Assembly (NCBI GenBank): GCA_021234155.1
Contig: JAJEKV010000104.1
Location: 1,247,900-1,311,899 of the forward strand
DNA length: 64,000 bases
DNA from: Isoetes taiwanensis
Lineage: Eukaryota > Streptophyta > Lycopodiopsida > Isoetales > Isoetaceae
Reading direction: 5' to 3'
Shown here piece after piece: positions 35,415 through 45,600 of this stretch. Within the stretch, counting starts at the first letter, position 1, and the number at the start of each line of letters is the position of its first letter. A program made the translations under genes and the position numbers. The notes beneath the pieces were generated by a model, which was not told the origin of the DNA, did not search any database, and saw only the letters and a program-made list of their open reading frames with translations.

Positions 35415-37588
35415 GTGCAAGACTTATGCTTGCCATTCGTAAATGGAATATGCACTGTTGATAGCAGTATGCTATCAACAGTGCTCAACTACAATATTGA
35501 CACTTTATGTGTGGTTCAAGTCAAGGAATCTAATGATCCCTCTTCTTTAAGGAATGTTATTGAAGAAGACTACAAATCTAAGAGAGAGAAAATTCGTAAT
35601 CTATGAGGAGTATGGTGATACATTCATGGTTTATGGTGGTAAAGAGCAATCAAAGCCAATTGTTGTCATAGCTATTGATTCTCCATCTTCTCCATCTTCT
35701 CCATCTGTAAGATCTGGTGATTCAACTTTCCAGAAAATCCTCCATTGTACAGGCAAAAGCAAATTGAAGAAAATTTGTTTAGAAGTTAAAGAGTCTGTGA
35801 AGGTTGACTCCTTATCATTCTTTTATAATGGCAAAATTGTGTACGAGTTGCCTCCACAAAATGACTCTGGAGGATCTATGGATGGAATGCAACAGGCTTT
35901 GGATCCACATAAATGGACAAACCCTATCATACAAATGGATTCAAGTCATGTATACATGGCACTGTTAGGTTGGCCTACTGTATTGGACACTTAGAATGTC
36001 AAAACCCTTGTTGTGACTATGTCTTGGGGAAAGGCCAAGCTACATTGCGCTTTCTGTAAGGAACAACCTAGTTGTATTGCAAGATGTGATGTGATGATTT
36101 ATTATTGGCAGATGCAGGCCAAGAAACATCTCAGTCCAGAATATAGAGATGAGTTTATAAAAGTCTGCAGGGAATGGAGAAACTCAGATAATCCAAATGA
36201 ATTGTATCTTTATATGACAGGTTGGCTTCTAGAGAAGGCTCCTGCATCAAATGTCAATGCATTATGCTCATGGATGGCCTGGTGGCATCAAAGAGTGAGT
36301 CGGTGGGGAAATTATATGAGAGCTTGTGTCTCAATAGAAGATGCTATGCATATATCTGATACTAATTTGTCTGAAAGTAGACATGCAAGTTGGTTAGCAG
36401 CTATAGGTTACAAAAAAACTTTAACTCTATATGATGCTAATTTGTTTGATTTAACAGAAGCTACCTTACAAAGTAGTAAATACAAATTACACCTCGACCA
36501 TAACTTTGTTGGATCAAGACTAGGAATATCTACACTTTTCTCAAGGTTGCAAGGTAGATCAAATACTGGGATTAAGAGTAAGGAGGTCACTGATGCAGTT
36601 ATGCAGGAAGTTAGCAGACAGGGTTTACCAATATTTGAGTGTGGTTCTGGTGGGAATGATCAAACAATATCAAAGAGAAAATGCATGAATAGCTCTACAC
36701 CTGTAGGTGAGTTTGGAACACATAGACCAGACAAGCAAGCAAGAAATATACCTAGAGTAGCAGAGACAAATTCGGTAGTCAAAAATTTATTTGGGTCAAG
36801 TTCTATCGATGTCAATGAGAGAGAAATCTTTGATACCAACTGGACCATTTGTAGAACAAATGCTGGCAGTAAAGTAAGATGTCAAGGCAGGGTTTCAGTA
36901 AATGGTAAAAAATGTGACAAATTAGTTAACAAAGGGCTACCATCAGTTGCAATGCCATCTTATTATGGTATAAGGTCTTATAGAGGAGGAACATGTGAGC
37001 AATTCTTTTGGTTTTATCCTGACAACTATAGATGCACATGGTACCCAAATGCTGATATGGTTTCCACACCTAATCATCCCGTTTTGTGGCCTGTACATAA
37101 ACATGTCAAACTCAAGCCTCATGAGCTCGAGACTTTGGAAAAGGGCGGCTATAATCTGGAAGGATTGAGTAGAACCACATACACCCATCAAAATGAAGAT
37201 GTTCAGTATGTTAACAGTCCTGGAAGTCAACACTCTATCATGAAACGTGATGGTAAGCATGTAAACAGAAGGACTAGACTTAGTAGAGTTGCAGAACTAA
37301 ATTTGGAGCAAAGCAAAGACATGGATGTCTCAGTTCTAAGTAATGTGATTGTTCATAAGAGACATGTAGACTTCAGTTTGAACAAAAATGGCAATGCATA
37401 TATTGTTAGCATCAAGAAAGAGCCTTCATGCACATGTCCCGATTATTGCAAAGGAAAGCTTCATTCCATGCAAGCATATGTTTTACATCTTCCAGTCAGA
37501 GCTTCGCAGAGATCCCTCCATTGACATGTCGCTTCTCCAGCCAGTGTTTAGTGATGATCTTTTGGGTAGCTTATTGCATGTCTTTTGA
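35415..37588 (+). pseudogene. SWIM zinc-finger protein, transposase-like, decayed
   Basis: One frame is open from 35554 to 37524 except for a TAG at 35992-35994. An earlier piece (35415-35606) lies in another frame. The middle (36.1-36.5 kb) has the order seen downstream of the catalytic core in Mutator-like transposases: YRDEFIKVCREW, a W-rich stretch (WMAWWHQRVSRWGNY) and SDTNLSESRHASW (compare the TN-ES-H motif). Near 36.85-37.1 kb is a Cys/Trp-rich part (FFWFYPDNYRCTWYPN). At 37430-37480 is CTCPDYCKGK, then, after a frameshift, IPCKHMFYIF; together they complete a SWIM finger (CxC...CxH). I cannot see the DDE core. It may be lost, or this may be a related but different family. Confidence 0.65.
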
Positions 37589-37695
37589 CAGCAATATTTG
37601 GTATTTGGATACCTTCTTGCATGTGTTTACTTACACTCTTAGCATAATACAATAATCACATTGTAGTACTTTTTAATAACTTTCTAAATTGAGGG

Positions 37696-37727
37696 ATAAA
37701 GACCATAAGACCATTATAAAAAAGACC
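37696..37727. repeat. Right terminal inverted repeat
   Basis: ATAAAGACCATAAGACC followed by ATTATAAAAAAGACC is the inverted partner of 32163-32195. Confidence 0.65.
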
Positions 37728-37740
37728 GCAAAAAAATTGC

Positions 37741-38716
37741 ACTCTTGGTAGAGCCTGTTTTACTGTATGGCTCTGAAGTGTGGGGGCCTGCCATTAGTGC
37801 TAGTGCTTGGGAGAGCTTGGAGCGGGTGCAAAAGTCCTTTCTCACTTACAGCCTCGGAGTTAAAACAACGGTGCCCTATGCTATTCTTTTACAAGAGACA
37901 GGTTTTTGGCCTCTTCAACATTCTGCCATGAAGCGCCATCTCCACTATATCTGCAAGGTGCACCACATGGATGATGTTAGGTATCCTATTCTTGCACTTG
38001 CCATGGCTGAATCTCCTCAGCGTTTGAAACGATGTTGGAAAGAGCATTGCACTACATGGTTTGCCCGTTGGGCTGTGCAACCAGAGCATTGCCTGATGCT
38101 TGCCAGTTCTGATCCTGAGCTTTTGCAACAATATCTCAATGGTTGTTTTTCTCAAAAGATATGGGACGCAGCTACTTTGGCCCAAGTGAAAATTGGTCAT
38201 TATCATGCACACATAAATTCCACCTTGGCACCAGGGCCCCAAGCTTATTTGCTTGCTTCGTTGTCCAGGAACATCAATTCGCACGGGGTCCCACAGGCTA
38301 CGGATTGAGACAGGTAAATGGGAGCGGCCGCAATTGCCGCGAGAAGCGAGACTATGTGCCTGTTGCCAGCTACAGGTTATTGAAGATGAAAGCCATACTC
38401 TTCTGAGTTGCCCTGCTTTTGAGATAGTCCGGAATCATTTTTTGACCTTAGCATTCCATTCCACGCTTCCACAACTTCCCAGAGCACCATCTGTGCATGA
38501 CTTGGCATTATACATACTTGAGGTTCTAGATAAACGTCAGCAATTACTGAGCCCTCAGTAGTCATTATCTCCGCTTGTTTAGTATCATCATTACTGCAAA
38601 GTTTTTTCCCTTGAAAACCTTTCGAGGCAGGGGTTTTTTAATCCTAGTAGTAATGATTGTACTAGCCCATTGTATGGGTCCCATGACCTATTGGTCTCCG
38701 TGGACGTTAAAAAAAC
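37741..38716 (+). pseudogene. LINE B C-terminal region and 3' UTR
   Basis: The frame 37745-38308 starts LVEPVLLYGSEVWG, a motif found just after the reverse transcriptase in many plant LINEs. It continues with LERVQKSFLTYSLG and LPLQH-like segments. After a frameshift, 38253-38561 contains RLRIETGKWER and CACCQLQVIEDESHTLLSC, the Cys-His motif near the LINE C-terminus. The 3' untranslated part follows to 38716. The RT half at 29851-30143 probably belongs to the same insertion, with part of the coding region missing between. Confidence 0.88.
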
Positions 38717-38739
38717 TATTCTATTCTATTCTATTCTAC
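38717..38739 (+). repeat. (TATTC)n 3' tail of LINE B
   Basis: Pentamer repeats replace a poly(A) tail. The reversed copy at 23709 has the same tail. Confidence 0.85.
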
Positions 38740-38812
38740 TTCATCATACTCTCCCCCAGATCTAGCAATTCTAGTTTGTCACTGTTTGGCGGGTAATATG
38801 CTATAATCAAAA

Positions 38813-39640
38813 TTAGATCTTTTTGTTTTGCAATTGAATACTTAGTATCATGTATTTTTTATTGATATCCGACTGTAAAATACATGCACTGTTTGCTACA
38901 TTCTCTTTCACATAACATGCTAGGCCTGCGCTTCCTCTTCCTATCTTAAAATCCTTATCTTTCCAGCATGTGAATAGCTGGTACCCCTCTTCCTCTGGCA
39001 TCCGCTTGATATTGTGTTCCCATGTCTCTACCAGACATATTATGTCGCAGCTGTGGGCTCCCTCGAGCCTCTCTCCGTCATCCCAAGGGAATCCGGTACA
39101 ATTCCAGTACCATATCGTCAGCGTCTCTTCCCTCGAGGCTGCTCCTTCGGGGTTTCTGTGTGTTTTGCCCCGTTGCCTACTCTCCTCGGTCGTCCTCTGG
39201 TCTTTGTGATTGAGGTTGGGCCCATGATTCCGGCTTGGGGCGTTCGATCGTCGCCGCCCGTTTCCGCTTCTTTCTGTTCCTCTATGCTGAATCACTTCTA
39301 GGGCTATCGCCTTTGTCGCCCCCTCCAATGTTCTGCTTTCCTGCCCTTGTGGCATGACCACCAAGGGGTTGATATTATCCTTCTCCACTTCTGTTGTCTT
39401 TGTTGACTCTGGTGTCCCCACATTCTGTTCTTGTCCTAGGATTGCTTGCTCTCTTACCCTCTTGTGCAGGTACACTTTGCCATTCCTGACTCCCGCATGT
39501 ATCCCTGCCTAATTCAATTCCCTGGCCCTGGCCAATTCCCTGTGTAGCCATTGGCGCTGCATGACTGTTAGAGCTTCCTGTACTTTGATCCCATTCCTCA
39601 ACCTGGCTCCCATGCGCAGTACCCTCTCCTTGGCTGTCAG
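38813..39640 (-). pseudogene. LINE A endonuclease segment, inverted
   Basis: The minus-strand frame 39475-38813 has a Ser/Arg/Glu-rich lead followed by an APE-type endonuclease start: TIWYWNCTGFPW, then CDIICLVETWE (Glu is the catalytic metal ligand in the family) and GLACYVKENV. It stops at KKI, before the rest of the endonuclease. A second frame (39656-39375) holds the upstream region. It is head-to-head with the LINE A reverse transcriptase on the + strand at 41-43.5 kb, with a solo LTR inserted at 39641. Confidence 0.8.
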
Positions 39641-40922
39641 TGTGACGTTCCAGCATAACATACAGTATGAATACATATATTATACTGACACGTCACTAGT
39701 ACATGTCGACTCAGAGGACATGTACACGGCGACCGTAAAGGGTAGTACCCTAGGGTACGACCTTGTGAACCATTATATTGCACATGTTAAAGCAACATGT
39801 GAATATAATCCCTTTTTGCCACATGGCAATGACCCATTGACCAAAAAGGGACCAGCCCTAAATGCATGGAGATAAAGGGGCATAAACCCTAAAAGGGAAA
39901 CCCTTTCAGTTCTCAGCCCCTGAGTCTCGGATTGGAGCAGCAGAGGATGCATTTCCACCTGAACGGAGGCAGAGAAGTCGGATCTCCCAGGTTGCAGCTT
40001 GATCCAAGATCAACAGACCCGAGATCAGCAGCATGGACGCTTTCAGAGGAGTGGGAGCCGGCCAAGATGCGGGTGGGTGGTTGATTCAATAGGTAGATCC
40101 GAGTTATCAGGCCTCTTTCATTAGGTTTAGCATCCATTCTTAGCTATAGGCGACCCCTACAGCCTAAGAATGATAGACACTAACAAAGGAACCTAACCAT
40201 GTATGATTAGGTAGATTAGAATAGATGTATTCTGTTATGTTCAGTTCTGTTGATGATGTTTTGACATTCTATGCGCCACTCTTGTGTATTGGGAAGGGGG
40301 GTAGAGACCCAGAGCCCAAGTAGTTGTATGATCATAGTTAGCCCATTAATTCCCAATTAATGCGGCCTGTGCATAAGAGCCCGCCTGGCTGTGGGTGGCG
40401 GAGCTAGACCAGCTAACAAGGAAGGGCTTGTCTGATCACAGTTGTTCCCTCTGGTGCGTAGCGACGGCCGGGGAACATTGTGGACTAGGGCTAATACCCT
40501 GGCACTGCGTGAGGGCAGGGTATGGGCTCGACACCTCTTGGGTGATGCATCATCTTCTAGGGGTTCAAGTCGTATACGAGCAGTGGCTCTCTAGCTCGCC
40601 TGTGATTGGCATGAACCTTCTGGAGGAGAGTGATCTCCTCCTGCCTCATCGGGAGCTGGGGAGATGCAACCCAGTAGTAGCCCCTTTGGCTATGAACCCG
40701 GCAGGCTACGGTCAGGCTCCAATACTTTTCAGCCTATCTGTAAAGTATGCACAGGAGGGGCGGATCGAGTGGACTACCCAACGACCATGTTTCTATGCCA
40801 GCCAAATCCATTTGCCATGAATTCTGTCTGCATTACTCATGTCAGCGAGCAGATGCTGGTTTGAGGGATGATCTCCAGTTTGTATACGATCGGGGCATCG
40901 TATAGGAGCTGGGGCCGTCACA
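39641..40922. mobile_element. Solo LTR with 5-bp target duplication
   Basis: It starts TGTGACGTTCC and ends GCCGTCACA (TGTGACG/CGTCACA ends). GTCAG stands on both sides (39636-39640 and 40923-40927). No internal retrotransposon sequence lies inside, so it is a solo LTR left by recombination. A longer relative lies at 44297-45344, which has about 290 bp extra near 44985-45265. Confidence 0.93.
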
Positions 40923-40989
40923 GTCAGGTCCCTGAGTGTTAAGTTTATGTGCCTCGACCGCCCTCTCCATTGGCCTAGAAATTGTCTCG
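40923..40989 (-). pseudogene. LINE A inverted segment beyond the solo LTR
   Basis: The inverted LINE piece continues past the target duplication for a few dozen bases (LGQWRGRSRHINLTLRDL on the minus strand). It then meets the + strand LINE at roughly 40985-41000. Confidence 0.5.
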
Positions 40990-43523
40990 GGATTTGTGCT
41001 ACTAGAATGGCCGACTGGGAAAAGGGAAAGTCAAAGGGGACGAATAGACTCAAGTTGATAACACGCAGGGAAAACAGAAAGATAAGGCAAAAATGAAAAT
41101 ACAATTTCAGGATAAATATACAGATACATTCGTGCAATCAGAGCAGAAATGGGAAAATGGGAATGGGGAGAACATAGGGCAGACGAGAATGAGAACATGC
41201 TTAATGACATAACAGTGAAGGTGGCAAAAGAAGTCTTCAGAAAACGAAAGAGATCCAGGAGGAACAATGCCTTTAAGGCCTCCGTATGGTATGATGAGGA
41301 ATGCAGGGAACAAAAAAGAAAAGTCAGAGCGCATATAGGCAGAGAGACATATCAAACTGAAAGAGCGGTATACCTAAGAATGCTGAAGTCAAAGCGAAAC
41401 AAAAATTTGGTACAACATCAATGGGGTCTGGCTAAAATGTTGAAAAGACAACCCCAAAATTTCTGGAAGGGATTTAGAGGGAAGGGAGAGGGGAATAGGA
41501 AGACTGAGAATACACAGGACAGCATTGGAGCAACTAGATGGGAGAAATACCTTGAGAAACTATATAGGAGGGGGGCAACCCCAGTGCCAATACCCGCATT
41601 ACAAGAGATGGATGGACCGTAGCAAACAGGAAGTAATGATAGCACTAAACAGGATGGCTAATAACAAAGCCCCAGACCTATATGGACTGACTGTGGAATT
41701 ACTGAAGTGTGCGGATACAGCAATAGGGAGACAGGTTACCGCGACATCTTTAATGGCATAATACATACGGTGCTCCCAGACCGGTGGGCATACAACAGGG
41801 TCATACCTCTACACAAATGGGGGAGCAGACAGGAACCTGGAAACTACAGGACAATAACGGTGAGCTCTATCTTCGCAAAGTGGTTTGAAAAAGTTCTGGA
41901 CAGTAAATTGAAATGGTGGGCAGAAACATGAAACCTGAGGGCACAAGGACAGGCAGGCTTCAGGCCGAAACACTCAACCACAGATCATCTAGTAACCCTT
42001 CGGATACTAATAGAGCAGAATAGAGCACAGGGGAAGAAAATAGTATGCTGCTTTGTGGACTTTAGAAAGGCATTCGACACAGTCCCAAGGGAAAGCTCCT
42101 ACAAAGACTGATAGATATGCAGGCACTGAGAGACATGGTAGGAGCGATTGCAAGACTATACCACAGGATATACGCAAAAATGGAACAGGAAGGACAGGCA
42201 ATAAACTGTGACACAGGAGTCAAACAGGGGTGCCCACTATCCCCGACATTGTTCGGAATATACATAGATGTATTACAGGGTTTCATAGCATAACAACAAG
42301 GGGACATGGATGCCCCTACAGTAGGAGACACCAAGGTACCTATTATGTTATATGCTGATGACCTGAGCATGATGGCCACAAAGAATAGGGGAATGCACAA
42401 ATTACTGAAGCTACTAGAGACCTTCTGTGAAAGGACAGGGTTTAACATGAACCTTACAAAAACCAAAATAGTCATTTCGGTCATAGGAAGAGGCACAGAC
42501 CTTTCAGGTATATGGGAACAGAACTAGAGGAATCAATGTATCACGTATCCGGGTATGACACACACGGGCACGGGAAATGGGCTAAAGGTCACGCGAGGTT
42601 TCAATCAGCCATTGGGAGTTACTTTAATATGAAAAAAATTCTGTAATAAAAACAGAATAATCGACTGGGAGATCAAGTGTTACTTGTTCAGTGCAGTGGT
42701 TGCGACGACACAATTATATGGGGCTGAAGCTTGGGGACCGGGTTTAACAGTAAGAAATGGGAAAAACAAGAAGGGATCCTCAGACAGTGGCATAAACAGG
42801 AATTTACGGTGCGGACAAACACACCGCTAACAGTCATGATATACGAGACATGACAGAAACCAATGGAGGTGAGAGCATGGGAGAAGACTATCAGATACCT
42901 AATAAAAGACAATGCAGGGGGGAAACCAGGGAAACCGCAAGTATCACAATCACCGAAAGTCAAGAAAATCACACATCATCATAGGCAGTGGATGGTTTAA
43001 GGATGTGGCGATGTGGACCAGAGAAATGGGAATGAACCTGAGTGATCTAGTAAACGAGGGGAAATGGAATGAAGACTGGGCAGAAAAGGCTACACGAGCA
43101 TGTCTGCAAAAACACACAGGACCCAAGACACACTGGCTTATGACAGTCTTCAATCCAGAACAGCAGATAGGACAACAGATGTACCGAGACAATCTGCTAG
43201 GAAAGGCCAGGAGAGACATCCTGGCGAGATTTAGGATGGGGAGCCACGATCTAAGAATTGAAAAGGACAGATGGAGGAAAATAGAAAAGCACAACCGGAT
43301 ATGTAAAATCTGTGACACTGGGAAAGTGGAGGATGAGAATCACCTGCTCAATGAGTGCCCAATGTACGGAGACGTCAGAAGTAAATACAGAAACATAAGA
43401 TGGGGTCAGCCAGTACACACCCTGATGATAAGGGCAGAAACAATGAGAGATCTGACAGACGCAATCCAGGAGATGATGATCAGGCATCGAGAAGTGCACA
43501 AAGAAAAAGGGCTTGTAATATGA
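40990..43523 (+). pseudogene. LINE A reverse transcriptase to C-terminus
   Basis: The order of blocks is that of a LINE ORF2. 41149-41622 is the linker after the endonuclease (FKASVWYDEECREQKRK). Next come RT blocks WAYNRVIPLHK, GNYRTITVSSIFAKWFEKVL, AGFRPKHSTTDHL, FVDFRKAFDTVPR, GVKQGCPLSPTLFGIYID and MLYADDLSMMA (42350, catalytic). The C-terminal frame 42912-43523 has CKICDTGKVEDENHLLNEC, a Cys-His motif. Frameshifts and stops separate the blocks, so it is inactive as read. It is much better preserved than the copy at 1-2387. Confidence 0.92.
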
Positions 43524-43781
43524 GCCGCCCAAGAGGCGAGTCATAGACGCCCAAGAAATGCTCAGCTAAAAGCTGATTGATAACGATGCACCACCGCACG
43601 GCCATGATGCCGATTCAAAGTGGGTTGCCGGTATTAATAGAAACTAAGGAAGCCTTTAGAAAAGGCTACAATAAACCAGCGTGATGTGCTAGCAGCGCCT
43701 TTTAGGGAGCTCGCCCATGTTACATAAGTCCAGGGGCCTTAGGGCACAAGGGACAATAATTTCTATTCTATTCTATTCTAT
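43524..43781 (+). mobile_element. LINE A 3' UTR and (TATTC)n tail
   Basis: Non-coding, also present at the end of copy 1. It includes CACGGCCATGATGCC and ends with TATTC repeats (43760-43781). Confidence 0.85.
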
Positions 43782-44286
43782 ATCAGATAACAAATAATCT
43801 TGCACATGATAACTCAACATGGGATTAATTTCTACTTCATAGAAGCGCTTCTTCACCTCTCCATCAAGTCTCGTCATCCAATATTTTTCAAAAAACTTCT
43901 GTTCAATGTAACCCTTTAAATCAAGTTCTGGATCAGCCCATATGTCTTTAACTCCCTATTTTTTAGCCCATAAGACTATGTCCCTGTCCTTGGATTGATT
44001 CATCGTTCGACATGGCAATCTATCATTTGGAAAAGAATTCACTCTATTTACATATTCCAATGTAAGCCATAATGCCTCCACCTCTAAAGGTAACATACTA
44101 GCTTCTGCCAACATCATGTAATAGGGTATTTGGATTTTGACCCCCAGTTCCTCTATCAGGATATTTTCTGCTATAAGTCTTGTGCCAGGTCAGGAGCCCA
44201 TGTTGGAAATCCATACAACGCCATTGTCTTCACCTTTACATTGTAGAGCAAACATTTTAATTTCTAATGTTTTATATTGCTATGAT
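43782..44286 (+). repeat. 3' flank shared with 2408-2900
   Basis: Nearly identical to 2408-2900. The match stops at GCTATGATA (44286), shortly before a truncated LTR. Confidence 0.85.
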
Positions 44287-44296
44287 AGCACGATAG

Positions 44297-45344
44297 CCTA
44301 CAGCCTAAGAATGATAGACACTAACAAAGGAACCTAACCATGTATGATTAGGTAGATTAGAATAGATGTATTCTGTTATGTTCAGTTCTGTTGATGATGT
44401 TTTGACATTCTATGCGCCACTCTTGTGTATTGGGAAGGGGGGTAGAGACCCAGAGCCCAAGTAGTTGTATGATCATAGTTAGCCCATTAATTCCCAATTA
44501 ATGCGGCCTGTGCATAAGAGCCCGCCTGGCTGTGGGTGGCGGAGCTAGACCGGCTGACAAGGAAGGGCTTGTCTAATCACAGTTGATCCCTCTGGTGCGT
44601 AGCGACGGCCGGGGAACATTGTGGGCTAGGCCTAATACCCTGGCACTGCAAGAGGGCAGGGTATGGGCTCGACACCTCTTGGGTGATGCGTCATCTTCTA
44701 GGGGTTCAAGTCGAGATATCTGGCAAAGGGCTCTCTAACTCGCCTGTGATTGGCATGAACCTTCTGGAGGAGAGTGATCTCCTCCTGCCTCATCGGGAGC
44801 TGGGGAGATGCAACCCAGTAGTAGTCCCTTTGGCTATGAACCCGGCAGGCTACGGTCAGGCTCCAATACTTTTCAGCCTATCTGCAAAGTATGCACAGGA
44901 GGGGCGGATGGAGTGGACTACCCAACGACCATGTTTCTATGCCAGCCAAATCCATTTGCCATGAATTCTGTCTGCATTGTTATCCGGAGACCCAAGCCGT
45001 CAGTCTTTCCCCAAGAGTCTGAGCCTGGGTAGGATTTTCCCATGTTATGTTGATGTACTGATGTGTTGTTGCAGCTACTGTGATATGGTGGACCACCCTT
45101 CGAGGTGGGTATGTTATTGTTGATTGATGTCATGTGCTCATGTGTGTTTACGCTTCCGCAGCTAGATCGATCCCGAGGGAGACGGGATGAATGACACGTC
45201 CATTCTTCCCCGTCGGATTCTTGGCCACCAGCAAGAGCCCGATGTTAGGTGGACAGCCTCATGTTAGCGAGCAGATGCTGGTTTGAGGGATGATCTCCAG
45301 TTTGTATACGATCGGGGCATCGTATAGGAGCTGGAGCCGTCACA
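44297..45344 (+). mobile_element. 5'-truncated LTR (TGTGACG family)
   Basis: It matches 40158-40922 of the solo LTR, with an extra ~290 bp in the middle, and ends GCCGTCACA. The first ~515 bp of the LTR are missing. A primer-binding site follows one base later, so this is the 5' LTR of an element whose leader continues to the right. Confidence 0.88.
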
Positions 45345-45345
45345 A

Positions 45346-45357
45346 TGGTATCAGAGC
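45346..45357 (+). other. Primer-binding site (initiator tRNA-Met type)
   Basis: TGGTATCAGAGC, one base after the LTR end, is the classic plant retrotransposon primer-binding site complementary to the 3' end of initiator tRNA-Met. Confidence 0.9.
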
Positions 45358-45600
45358 CTTGATCTTGGCAGACCGAGATCGAGCACTGACCGTATTCCTA
45401 TAGGAACTAACTAATCTAGACATTCAGTCTTGGAGATAAAAGCCCAAGCACAAACCTCGAATAGTGGGAAAAGTTTCTTCCCAGGAATAGAGTTAGTAAT
45501 TATCTAGAATTAGGATAATTAGAGAACATATTTAAGATGAAATAGATAGAAGAAAAGTCACCTAAGAAAGTCTAGCAAATTTTAGACACTTTTTGGCCGA

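Larger units (their letters stand above)
32144..37740. mobile_element. Candidate ~5.6-kb two-gene DNA transposon with terminal inverted repeats
   Basis: Left edge: gag homology ends near 32143. Right edge: LINE B homology starts near 37741. Between them, 32163-32195 and the reverse complement of 37696-37727 match at about 28 of 33 positions (GGTCTTTTT, TGGTCTT, ATGGTCTTT), with weaker similarity outward to both edges. Inside, two decayed genes point away from each other (minus strand 33.9 to 32.2 kb, plus strand 35.4 to 37.6 kb). A 1.5-kb middle region holds palindromes. The SWIM zinc finger of the right gene fits a Mutator-like or related transposase. No target-site duplication is visible because the right flank is a different sequence from the left. 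Confidence 0.6.
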
